Below, piece by piece: positions 27,009 through 33,663 of a stretch of DNA of 38,478 bases. The notes beneath the pieces were generated by a model. The model did not search any database. It worked only from the letters and a program-made list of their open reading frames with translations, and was not told the DNA's origin. The position numbers and the translations under genes are program-made. This DNA comes from Steroidobacter gossypii (GTDB lineage Bacteria; Pseudomonadota; Gammaproteobacteria; Steroidobacterales; Steroidobacteraceae). How positions within the stretch are numbered: position 1 is the stretch's first letter; every line of letters begins with the position of its first letter. The stretch is from positions 1 to 38,478 of the forward strand of contig NZ_JAEVLS010000007.1 in assembly GCF_016801985.1 (NCBI RefSeq). The letters run 5' to 3'.

Positions 27009-27203
27009 ATGGCAACCAACAAGGGCTACAAGGTCACGCTCGTGAAGAGCTACTTCGGCCAGCTCAAGGCTCATCGCGCCACCGTGCGTGGCCTGGGTCT
27101 GCGCCGCATTCGTGACACCGTGACCGTGGCGGACACGCCGGAGATTCGCGGCATGCTGCGCGCATCCGGCCACCTGCTGAAAGTTGAAGAGCTGAAGGGC
27201 TAA
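27009..27203 (+). CDS. rpmD: 50S ribosomal protein L30
   Basis: Small large-subunit protein near L5/5S. 64 residues. The L30 core is [26 protein letters not shown], followed by [20 protein letters not shown]. An AGGAAG ribosome-binding site is about 8 bases upstream. The stop is 5 bases before rplO. Confidence 0.97.
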   Translation: MATNKGYKVTLVKSYFGQLKAHRATVRGLGLRRIRDTVTVADTPEIRGMLRASGHLLKVEELKG

Positions 27204-27208
27204 CGATC

Positions 27209-27661
27209 ATGCGCCTCAATGAAATGTCGCCCGCTCCGGGCAGCAAGAAGCCCCGCCTCCGCGTGGGCCGTGGCGCCTCCGCCGGTCAGGGCAAGACCTG
27301 CGGCCGTGGCGTGAAGGGTCAGCGCGCGCGTAAGGGCGGCTACCACAAGGTCGGCTTCGAAGGCGGTCAGATGCCTTTGCAGCGCCGCCTGCCGAAGTTC
27401 GGCTTCCGCTCCAAGATCGCTCCGACGGTTGCCGAAGTGCGCCTGTCGGAGCTTGCAAAGGTGAAAGCCGACGTCATTGATCTGGATGCGCTGAAGGCGG
27501 CCAACGTGGTTCCGGCCACGTCGCAGCGCGCGCGCATCGTGTCTTCGGGCGGCATCGACCGCGCCGTGACCATCAAGGGCGTGCACCTGACCAAGGGCGC
27601 CAAGGCGGCGGTCGAAGCTGCCGGCGGCAAGATCGAAGCGGTCGAGGCTGCGGCCAAGTAA
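27209..27661 (+). CDS. rplO: 50S ribosomal protein L15
   Basis: Late-assembly 23S protein. 150 residues. Start [41 protein letters not shown], the basic, glycine-rich N-terminal extension; then [16 protein letters not shown]-terminal domain with [21 protein letters not shown]. secY begins 47 bases later, the usual spc arrangement. Confidence 0.98.
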   Translation: MRLNEMSPAPGSKKPRLRVGRGASAGQGKTCGRGVKGQRARKGGYHKVGFEGGQMPLQRRLPKFGFRSKIAPTVAEVRLSELAKVKADVIDLDALKAANVVPATSQRARIVSSGGIDRAVTIKGVHLTKGAKAAVEAAGGKIEAVEAAAK

Positions 27662-27708
27662 GCGGCCGCCGACCCTTCCAGGCATGAACCCAGTACGACA
27701 AGGACTCC

Positions 27709-29055
27709 GTGGCCACTAAACCCGCCACCGCTGCGTCTCTGTCCGCCTTCGGCGAGATGACCCGCTTCGCAGAGCTGCGACAGCGGTTGTTCTTCTTGCT
27801 GGGTGCGTTGATCGTGTATCGCATCGGCACGTTCATTCCGGCTCCGGGCATCGACCCGGTGGCGCTCGCGCGCTTCTTCGAGCAGCAGCAGGGCACCATC
27901 CTGGACATCTTCAACATGTTCTCGGGTGGCGCGCTCGAGCGGTTGTCGATCTTCGCGCTGGGTGTCATGCCGTACATCTCGGCCTCCATCATCATCCAGA
28001 TGATGGCGGTGGTGGTGCCGTCGCTGGCGGCGATCAAGAAGGAAGGCGAGTCGGGCCGTCGCAAGCTGACGCAGTACACGCGCTACGGCACGGTGCTGCT
28101 GGCGGCAGTGCAGGGCGCTTCCGCGGCGATCGCGTTCCAGAACCAGGGCGTGGTGTTGCAGCCGGGCCCGCAGTTCGTGTTCGTGGCGACCATGACGTTG
28201 ATCGCCGGCACCATGTTCCTGATGTGGCTGGGTGAGCAGATCACCGAGCGCGGTCTGGGCAACGGTATCTCGATGATCATTCTGGCCGGCATCGTCGCGG
28301 GTCTGCCCGCGGCCATCGGCGGCACGCTCGAGTTGGCCCGCACCGGTGAGCTCAACCCGGCGCTGGCGCTGATCCTGTTCGTGATGGTGATCGCGGTGAC
28401 GGCGTTCGTGGTGTACGTGGAGCGCGGCCAGCGCCGCATCCAGGTGAACTACGCGAAGCGTCAGCAGGGCCGTCGGCTGTACGCGGGCCAGAGCACGCAC
28501 CTGCCGTTCAAGCTGAACATGTCGGGTGTGATTCCGCCGATCTTCGCCTCGAGCCTGCTGTTGTTCCCGGCGACCATCGCCAGCTGGGGCGGTCAGTCGG
28601 GCAGCTTCAGCTGGCTGCAGAACGTGTCCGCGGCGCTGACCCCGGGTCAGCCGGCTCACATGATCCTGTACGGCGGTCTGATCATTTTCTTCTGCTTCTT
28701 CTACACCGCGCTGGTGTTCAACTCGCGCGAAACGGCGGAGAACCTGAAGAAGTCGGGCGCCTTCATTCCGGGTATCCGTCCGGGTCAGCAGACCGGCGAG
28801 TACATCGACAAGGTGCTGACGCGGCTGACGGTGTGGGGCGCGCTGTACGTGACCATCGTCTGCTTGCTGCCGGAGTTCCTGATCTCGCGCTTCAGCGTGC
28901 CGTTCTACTTCGGTGGCACCTCGCTGCTGATCATGGTGGTGGTGATCATGGACTTCCAGGCGCAGGTTGCGGCACATCTGATGTCGCACCAGTACGAAGG
29001 CCTGATGAAGAAGGCCAACCTGCGCGGCTACAACCGCCCAGGCTCGACGACATAA
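27709..29055 (+). CDS. secY: Preprotein translocase subunit SecY
   Basis: Central channel of the Sec translocon in the inner membrane, partner of SecE (1278). 448 residues with about ten hydrophobic helices. Start at GTG 27709 with AAGGA about 8 bases upstream gives [26 protein letters not shown]. The plug/TM2 region has [29 protein letters not shown]; cytosolic loops carry [13 protein letters not shown] and [11 protein letters not shown]-like sequence; the end is GYNRPGSTT. Next gene is rpmJ, 42 bases on, as in E. coli. Confidence 0.98.
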   Translation: MATKPATAASLSAFGEMTRFAELRQRLFFLLGALIVYRIGTFIPAPGIDPVALARFFEQQQGTILDIFNMFSGGALERLSIFALGVMPYISASIIIQMMAVVVPSLAAIKKEGESGRRKLTQYTRYGTVLLAAVQGASAAIAFQNQGVVLQPGPQFVFVATMTLIAGTMFLMWLGEQITERGLGNGISMIILAGIVAGLPAAIGGTLELARTGELNPALALILFVMVIAVTAFVVYVERGQRRIQVNYAKRQQGRRLYAGQSTHLPFKLNMSGVIPPIFASSLLLFPATIASWGGQSGSFSWLQNVSAALTPGQPAHMILYGGLIIFFCFFYTALVFNSRETAENLKKSGAFIPGIRPGQQTGEYIDKVLTRLTVWGALYVTIVCLLPEFLISRFSVPFYFGGTSLLIMVVVIMDFQAQVAAHLMSHQYEGLMKKANLRGYNRPGSTT

Positions 29056-29097
29056 ATTGATTGTGCGGGCGCCTGGGGCGATCCGCGGGAGTGAGTC

Positions 29098-29211
29098 ATG
29101 AAGGTCCGTGCATCCGTCAAGAAGATCTGCAAGAACTGCAAGGTCGTGCGCCGCCGCCGCGTGGTGTACGTAATCTGCTCCGACGCGCGTCATAAGCAGC
29201 GTCAGGGTTGA
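29098..29211 (+). CDS. rpmJ: 50S ribosomal protein L36
   Basis: Smallest large-subunit protein. 37 residues, starting [17 protein letters not shown] and ending RHKQRQG. It is the zinc-binding (C+) form: C11, C14, C27 and H32 make the ribbon (CxxC, 12 residues, Cx4H). AGTGAG-like sequence precedes the ATG. It sits at the end of the spc set after secY, as in E. coli. Too short for most gene finders at default settings. Confidence 0.97.
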   Translation: MKVRASVKKICKNCKVVRRRRVVYVICSDARHKQRQG

Positions 29212-29240
29212 TAGACGGCGCAGTGCCAGTCTTCAAAGCA

Positions 29241-29269
29241 TTGAGTTACAGGCGTTTTTAGTTTAAAGT
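29241..29269 (+). promoter_or_regulatory. Candidate promoter before the alpha block (rpsM)
   Basis: TTGAGT (29241-29246), 17-base spacer, TAAAGT (29264-29269), followed by the GC-rich TCCGCGC. The AT-rich spacer contrasts with the surroundings. A start near 29276 would leave a leader of about 27 bases, too short for the S4-binding pseudoknot known from E. coli, unless that fold uses read-through RNA. Confidence 0.55.
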
Positions 29270-29302
29270 TCCGCGCTTTTCGTCGCGGGGAGTAGTCCGC
29301 AG

Positions 29303-29680
29303 ATGGCTCGCATCGCCGGCATCAACATTCCGATGAACAAGCATGTGTGGGTTGGCCTCACGCATATCTATGGCATCGGCCGTACCCAGGCATTCAAAGC
29401 CTGCGAAACCGCAGGCGTCAAGTCGAACACGCTGGTGAAGAACCTCACCGACGCGGAAGTGGCCGCGCTGCGTTCGGCCATTGGCAAGCTCACGGTCGAA
29501 GGAGACCTGCGCCGTGAAGTGTCCATGAACATCAAGCGCCTGATGGATCTCGGTTGCTACCGGGGCATCCGTCATCGTCGCGGCTTGCCGTTGCGCGGTC
29601 AGCGTACGCGCACCAACGCCCGCACCCGCAAGGGTCCGCGCAAGGCGGCAGTGAAGATGAACGTCGCGGCCGGCAAGTAA
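29303..29680 (+). CDS. rpsM: 30S ribosomal protein S13
   Basis: 30S head protein contacting P-site tRNA and bridges to the 50S. 125 residues, slightly longer than E. coli (118). Start [31 protein letters not shown]-terminal part [29 protein letters not shown]. First gene of the alpha-operon order. Ribosome-binding site is GGGGAG at about 29287-29292. Confidence 0.98.
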   Translation: MARIAGINIPMNKHVWVGLTHIYGIGRTQAFKACETAGVKSNTLVKNLTDAEVAALRSAIGKLTVEGDLRREVSMNIKRLMDLGCYRGIRHRRGLPLRGQRTRTNARTRKGPRKAAVKMNVAAGK

Positions 29681-29699
29681 CGGCTGAACCAGAGGAATT

Positions 29700-30098
29700 A
29701 TGGCTGAGCAGAAACAGGGCGCCAAAGGCGGCCGCAAGAAGGTCAAGAAGCATGTGACCGACGCGATCGCCCACGTGCACGCGTCGTTCAACAACACCAT
29801 CGTCACGATCACCGATCGTCAGGGCAACACCCTGTCGTGGGCGACGTCCGGTGGCTGTGGTTTCCGTGGCTCGCGTAAGAGCACGCCGTTCGCGGCGCAG
29901 GTCGCCGCCGAGAAGGCCGGCACCGCCGCGCAGGAACACGGCGTGAAGATGGTGGAAGTGCGTGTCAAGGGCCCCGGCCCGGGCCGCGAATCCGCCGTCC
30001 GTGCGCTCAACGCCTGCGGTCTGAAGATCACCAACATTTCCGACGTCACGCCGATCCCGCACAACGGCTGCCGTCCGCCCAAAAAGCGTCGCGTCTAA
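29700..30098 (+). CDS. rpsK: 30S ribosomal protein S11
   Basis: Platform protein near the E site. 132 residues. Start [43 protein letters not shown]; then [22 protein letters not shown] and the conserved end [16 protein letters not shown]. An AGAGGAA ribosome-binding site lies directly upstream. rpsD follows after 20 bases. Confidence 0.98.
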   Translation: MAEQKQGAKGGRKKVKKHVTDAIAHVHASFNNTIVTITDRQGNTLSWATSGGCGFRGSRKSTPFAAQVAAEKAGTAAQEHGVKMVEVRVKGPGPGRESAVRALNACGLKITNISDVTPIPHNGCRPPKKRRV

Positions 30099-30118
30099 CG
30101 CCTCGCTAAGGAAGTCGC

Positions 30119-30742
30119 ATGGCTCGTTATCTTGGTCCGAAGTGCAAGCTGTCCCGCCGCGAAGGCACCGACTTGTTCTTGAAGAGCGGCGTCAAGTCGC
30201 TGGAATCGAAGTGCAAGCTGGAAGTGCCGCCGGGCGGCATCAAGGGTGAGCGTCGTGGTCGTCTGTCGGACTACGGTCTGCAGCTGCGCGAGAAGCAGAA
30301 GCTGCGCCGCATGTACGGCGTCCTTGAAAGACAGTTCCGCAATTACTATGTCAAGGCTACTGGCCGGCCGGGCGCCACGGGTTCGACCCTGTTGCAGCTG
30401 CTGGAAGGCCGACTCGACAACGTGGTGTATCGCATGGGTTTCGCCGCCACGCGCAGCGAAGCTCGTCAGCTGGTCAGCCACAAGTCGATCACGGTGAACG
30501 GCGAAGTGGTCAACATCCCTTCGTACCAGGTCAGCGCGGGCGACGTGATCGCCGTGCGCGAGAAGGCGCAGAAGCAGCTGCGCATTCAGACGGCGTTGCA
30601 GATCAAGTCCCAGGTCGGTTTCCCGGCGTGGGTTGAGGTCGATGAAAAGAAATTTACCGGCACGTTCAAGCAGCTGCCCGACCGCGAAGAGATTCTGCCC
30701 GAGATCAACGAAAACCTCGTGGTCGAGTTGTATTCGAAGTAA
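30119..30742 (+). CDS. rpsD: 30S ribosomal protein S4
   Basis: Primary 16S-binding protein of the 5' domain, part of the mRNA entry helicase, and in E. coli the repressor of the alpha operon. 207 residues. Start [24 protein letters not shown] with C9 and C32 but not a full zinc ribbon; S4 RNA-binding domain around [41 protein letters not shown]; end [12 protein letters not shown] 104-base gap with two hairpins leads to rpoA. Confidence 0.98.
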   Translation: MARYLGPKCKLSRREGTDLFLKSGVKSLESKCKLEVPPGGIKGERRGRLSDYGLQLREKQKLRRMYGVLERQFRNYYVKATGRPGATGSTLLQLLEGRLDNVVYRMGFAATRSEARQLVSHKSITVNGEVVNIPSYQVSAGDVIAVREKAQKQLRIQTALQIKSQVGFPAWVEVDEKKFTGTFKQLPDREEILPEINENLVVELYSK

Positions 30743-30752
30743 TGACGTGTCT

Positions 30753-30818
30753 GGGGACGGATTTGAAATCCGTTCCCGACGCCTTGATCTATAGGGGACC
30801 GCTTTCTTTGCAGTCCCC
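30753..30818 (+). promoter_or_regulatory. Two hairpins with a shared arm sequence before rpoA
   Basis: Hairpin 1: GGGGACGGAT (30753-30762) with ATCCGTTCCC (30768-30777). Hairpin 2: GGGGAC (30794-30799) with GTCCCC (30813-30818), enclosing T-rich CGCTTTCTTTGCA. Because both 5' arms begin GGGGAC, the first can also pair with the distal GTCCCC, giving an alternative fold. The rpoA ribosome-binding site (AGGTGA at 30834) lies just downstream. Function unknown; it may set rpoA output relative to ribosomal proteins. Confidence 0.45.
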
Positions 30819-30846
30819 AACACTTACCTAAACAGGTGAATGGTCC

Positions 30847-31851
30847 ATGCAGGCATCCGTTGGCGAATTCCTGAAGCCTCGTGTCGTCAAAGTGACTCCC
30901 ACGACCGCCAAGCAGGCGAAAGTCGTGATCGAGCCGTTTGAGCGCGGCTTCGGACACACGCTGGGCAACGCCCTGCGCCGCGTGCTGTTGTCTTCCATGC
31001 CGGGCTGCGCGATCACCGAAGCGGAGATCGACGGTGTGCTGCATGAGTACACCAGCATCGAAGGCGTACAGGAAGACGTTGTCGACATTTTGTTGAATCT
31101 GAAGCAGGTCGCCATCCGCTTGAACGCGCGTGAAGAGACCGAGCTGCGCCTCCACAAGAAGGGCCCCGGCCCGGTGACCGCCGGCGACATCCAGCTCGAT
31201 CACGACGTGGAAGTGCTGAACACCGACCTGGTGATCGCCAACCTGACCAAGGCCGGCGAGCTCAACATGACCCTCAAGGTGGAGCGCGGCCGCGGCTATC
31301 GTCCGGCCATCCAGCGCGCCACGTTCGAAGAGTCCAGCGGCCCGATCGGCCGTCTGCAGCTCGATGCATCGTTCAGCCCGATCCGTCGCGTCACCTACAC
31401 GGTCGAGAGCGCGCGCGTCGAACAGCGCACCAACCTCGACAAGCTGATCCTGGACATCGAAACCAACGGCACCATCGACGCGGAAGAAGCGATTCGCCGT
31501 GCCGGCTCGATCCTCAAGGATCAGCTGTCGGTGTTCGTCGATCTGCAGGGCCAGGACGAGGGCGCCGCCAAGGCCGCCGAACAGCAGTTCGATCCGATCC
31601 TGCTGCGTCCGGTGGACGAGCTCGAGCTCACGGTGCGCAGCGCGAACTGCTTGAAGGCCGAGAACATCCACTACATCGGCGACCTGGTGCAGCGGACCGA
31701 AGTGGAGCTGCTGCGCACGCCGAACCTCGGCAAGAAGTCGCTCACCGAGATCAAGGAAGTGCTCGAGAGCCATGGTCTGTCGCTGGGCATGCGCCTCGAC
31801 AATTGGCCGCCGGTGAGCCTGAAGCGCGACGACGAGCGCGACGTTATCTAA
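30847..31851 (+). CDS. rpoA: DNA-directed RNA polymerase subunit alpha
   Basis: Alpha dimer scaffolds polymerase assembly and its C-terminal domain binds UP elements and activators. 334 residues. The N-terminal domain has [25 protein letters not shown] (about 29-53); the C-terminal domain begins near 245 and has [20 protein letters not shown], where R264 matches the UP-element residue R265 of E. coli, and [19 protein letters not shown] ribosome-binding site 8 bases before the ATG. rplQ follows after 53 bases that contain a strong hairpin. Confidence 0.99.
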   Translation: MQASVGEFLKPRVVKVTPTTAKQAKVVIEPFERGFGHTLGNALRRVLLSSMPGCAITEAEIDGVLHEYTSIEGVQEDVVDILLNLKQVAIRLNAREETELRLHKKGPGPVTAGDIQLDHDVEVLNTDLVIANLTKAGELNMTLKVERGRGYRPAIQRATFEESSGPIGRLQLDASFSPIRRVTYTVESARVEQRTNLDKLILDIETNGTIDAEEAIRRAGSILKDQLSVFVDLQGQDEGAAKAAEQQFDPILLRPVDELELTVRSANCLKAENIHYIGDLVQRTEVELLRTPNLGKKSLTEIKEVLESHGLSLGMRLDNWPPVSLKRDDERDVI

Positions 31852-31856
31852 GTTAT

Positions 31857-31882
31857 TTCAGGCCTGCCGCGGCGGGCCTGAA
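31857..31882 (+). promoter_or_regulatory. Terminator-like hairpin between rpoA and rplQ
   Basis: TTCAGGCC (31857-31864) pairs with GGCCTGAA (31875-31882), with a further GCC/GGC inside, and is followed by TGTTGTTA. It starts 5 bases after the rpoA stop and ends 22 bases before the rplQ ATG. It resembles a partial terminator or an RNA-processing signal rather than a full stop, because rplQ has no other visible promoter. Confidence 0.45.
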
Positions 31883-31904
31883 TGTTGTTAAGGACTGAAG
31901 AACA

Positions 31905-32534
31905 ATGCGTCATCAACTTTCTGGCCGGCAGCTCAGCCGCAATGCTCCGCATCGCCAGGCGATGCTGCGAAACATGGCAGCCTCGCTGCTGCGTCATGAG
32001 ACCATCCGCACCACCGTGCCGAAGGCGAAGGAGTTGCGCCGGGTCGTCGAGCCGTTGATCACCCTCGGCAAGGACGACAGCGACGCCAATCGTCGTCGTG
32101 CGTTCTCCCTGCTGCGCGATGCCGAAGTCGTCGTCAAGCTGTTCGAGACGCTCGGACCTCGCTTCCAGGCGCGTCCGGGTGGTTACACCCGCATCCTGCG
32201 CATGAACCCGCGTCCGGGCGACGCCGCGCCGATGGCGTTGATGCAGTTGCTCGATCAGCCTGCTGCGGCCTCCGAGGACGCCGCTCCTGCCGCCGAGGGC
32301 GAAGAGGCCGCCCCGAAGAAGGCTGCCAAGAAAAAGGCCGGCCCGAAGCGCGTGAGCAAGAAGGCCGTGAAGACCGAAGCGGAAAAGGCCGAGAAGAAGG
32401 CCAAGGCCGAAAGCAAGGCTGCCGCCAAGGCCAAGAAGGCCGAAGCCGCCGCGACCAAGAAGGCCGCTGCCAAGAAGTCTTCTGCGCCGAAGAAGAAGGC
32501 CGGCGCGAAGAAGAAGGCTGCCGCCAAGAAGTGA
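31905..32534 (+). CDS. rplQ: 50S ribosomal protein L17 with long Lys/Ala-rich tail
   Basis: Large-subunit protein near the tunnel exit. 209 residues where E. coli has 127. Residues 1 to about 118 are a normal L17: [60 protein letters not shown]. From about 119 a linker with acidic residues ([14 protein letters not shown]) leads to a low-complexity basic tail (138-209, about 29 Lys, mostly with Ala), similar in composition to histone H1 or AlgP-like tails. The frame is open throughout, with no repeat expansion beyond short KKAA units. Last gene of the cluster, closed by the terminator at 32571. The tail could bind rRNA or DNA; that is inference. Confidence 0.95.
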   Translation: MRHQLSGRQLSRNAPHRQAMLRNMAASLLRHETIRTTVPKAKELRRVVEPLITLGKDDSDANRRRAFSLLRDAEVVVKLFETLGPRFQARPGGYTRILRMNPRPGDAAPMALMQLLDQPAAASEDAAPAAEGEEAAPKKAAKKKAGPKRVSKKAVKTEAEKAEKKAKAESKAAAKAKKAEAAATKKAAAKKSSAPKKKAGAKKKAAAKK

Positions 32535-32539
32535 TTTGC

Positions 32540-32559
32540 GCGCGCTCCGCGGAGCGCGC
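32540..32559. repeat. Perfect 20-base palindrome after rplQ
   Basis: GCGCGCTCCGCGGAGCGCGC reads the same on both strands, 6 bases after the rplQ stop and 12 before the terminator stem. It may be a secondary stem backing the terminator in both directions. Confidence 0.6.
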
Positions 32560-32570
32560 CGTCGATACGG

Positions 32571-32600
32571 AAAGGCCCTCTCGTTCGAGAGGGCCTTTTT
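32571..32600 (+). terminator. Rho-independent terminator of the ribosomal cluster
   Basis: AAAGGCCCTCTC (32571-32582), loop GTTC, GAGAGGGCCTTT (32587-32598), then a T run ending at 32600. The stem is perfect over 12 pairs with flanking A and T tracts. It lies between convergent rplQ and apbE; apbE's stop codon (32602-32600) touches the T tract, so the element can serve both strands, though the T run is shorter on the minus strand. Confidence 0.92.
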
Positions 32601-33580
32601 CATTCGGGCGGGGCCAGACCTTCGGTGTACAGCACTTTGCCTTCCGGCGTCACCAGCACCGCATCGACATCTTCCAATCTGTTGTAGATCTCGATCGCCT
32701 TCTCGGGCCCGAGCACGAAGGCCGTTTTCGACAGGCCATCGGTGCGCGTGGCGGTCGGTCCAATGATGGTCGCGCTCCTCACTTTGCTGGCGGAGTGTCC
32801 CGTCTTGGGATTGATGATGTGGTGATAACGCACACCGTTCTCGTCGAAGTAGCGCTCGTAATCTCCCGAGGTCGATAGCGCTGCATCTTCCAAAGGAATG
32901 CGCGCGATCACTTCGTCTTTCCGATCGGGATGCCGGATGCCCACGACCCATGGCTTACCAAAACGATCGCCGATGATGCGGCTGTCGCCACCGGCCGTGA
33001 CCAGGGCGTGATCGATGCCTCGCGCCTGAAGCACGGCGATGCCGCGATCCACGGCGTGACCTTTGCCGATGCCCCCCAAATCAATGCGCACGCCCGGCCG
33101 TGCGAAATGCACGGTGCCGTTCTTGCGATCCAGCTCGACGTGCCGATAGTTGATTCCCGGCAGCGCGGCGGCGATCTGTTTCTCATCGGGCCGCACGTGT
33201 TTGCGGAAGTCGTACATGTAACCGACGCTCGCGTAGGTGACATCGAACGCGCCGTCGGTGATGCGTGAGTATTCGAGCGAAGTGCTGAGCAGATCGAACA
33301 GCTCCTGCGAGATCTTGATCGGCTCCTGCGCGGCGCGCGCGTTCACGATGGAAAGCTCGCTGGTCGGCTTGTAGGTGCTCATCGCCTGATCGACACGACG
33401 CATCTCGGCGAGGACAGCCTCGATGGCGGCGCTGCCTTGCGCCCGGTCGGTGGCCCACAGCTCCACCACGATGCGGGTGCCCATGATCCCGTCTTCGACG
33501 CGCTCCATCCATTCAGCGCGCGCGGTTCCCGTTTGCAGCAGCGGGAGCAGGGCGAGTGACAACATCAATAGCGGTTTCAT
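32600..33580 (-). CDS. apbE: FAD:protein FMN transferase (ApbE family), exported
   Basis: Periplasmic enzyme that hydrolyses FAD and links FMN covalently to Ser/Thr of target proteins, such as NqrB/C, RnfG/D or FMN-binding domain proteins. 326 residues. Signal peptide 1-22 (MKPLLMLSLALLPLL, cleavage after TARA), no lipobox cysteine. Family motifs: MGT at 33-35, DLGGIGKGHAVDRG at 167-180, AGGDSR at 196-201, STSGDYER at 236-243, HHIINPKTG at 253-261 and the metal-site region TRTDGLSKTAFVLG at 278-291. It lies behind the receptor gene on the same strand but after a terminator, with only about 15 bases for a promoter. No flavinylation target is encoded in this window. A thiamine-pathway role, as first proposed for ApbE, is not supported. 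Confidence 0.93.
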   Translation of the reverse strand: MKPLLMLSLALLPLLQTGTARAEWMERVEDGIMGTRIVVELWATDRAQGSAAIEAVLAEMRRVDQAMSTYKPTSELSIVNARAAQEPIKISQELFDLLSTSLEYSRITDGAFDVTYASVGYMYDFRKHVRPDEKQIAAALPGINYRHVELDRKNGTVHFARPGVRIDLGGIGKGHAVDRGIAVLQARGIDHALVTAGGDSRIIGDRFGKPWVVGIRHPDRKDEVIARIPLEDAALSTSGDYERYFDENGVRYHHIINPKTGHSASKVRSATIIGPTATRTDGLSKTAFVLGPEKAIEIYNRLEDVDAVLVTPEGKVLYTEGLAPPE

Positions 33581-33595
33581 CCGCGCATGTTAGCG

Positions 33596-33630
33596 CAAAA
33601 GAAAGGGCGGCCCGGTTGCCCGGGCCGCCC
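33596..33630 (-). terminator. Rho-independent terminator after the TonB receptor gene
   Basis: On the minus strand the stem GGGCGGCCCGG/CCGGGCCGCCC (33630-33620 with 33615-33605) has 11 pairs, a 4-base loop and then TTTCTTTT. It starts about 34 bases after the receptor stop and ends about 16 bases before the apbE start. Strong by sequence. Confidence 0.85.
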
Positions 33631-33663
33631 GATTTGCGTGCTCCTGCGAGAGCCGTCGTTGCT

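Noticed and set aside
27367-29193. 608-residue antisense frame across secY and rplO
   Set aside because: Arg/His-rich shadow of the membrane-protein codons; not a plausible protein.
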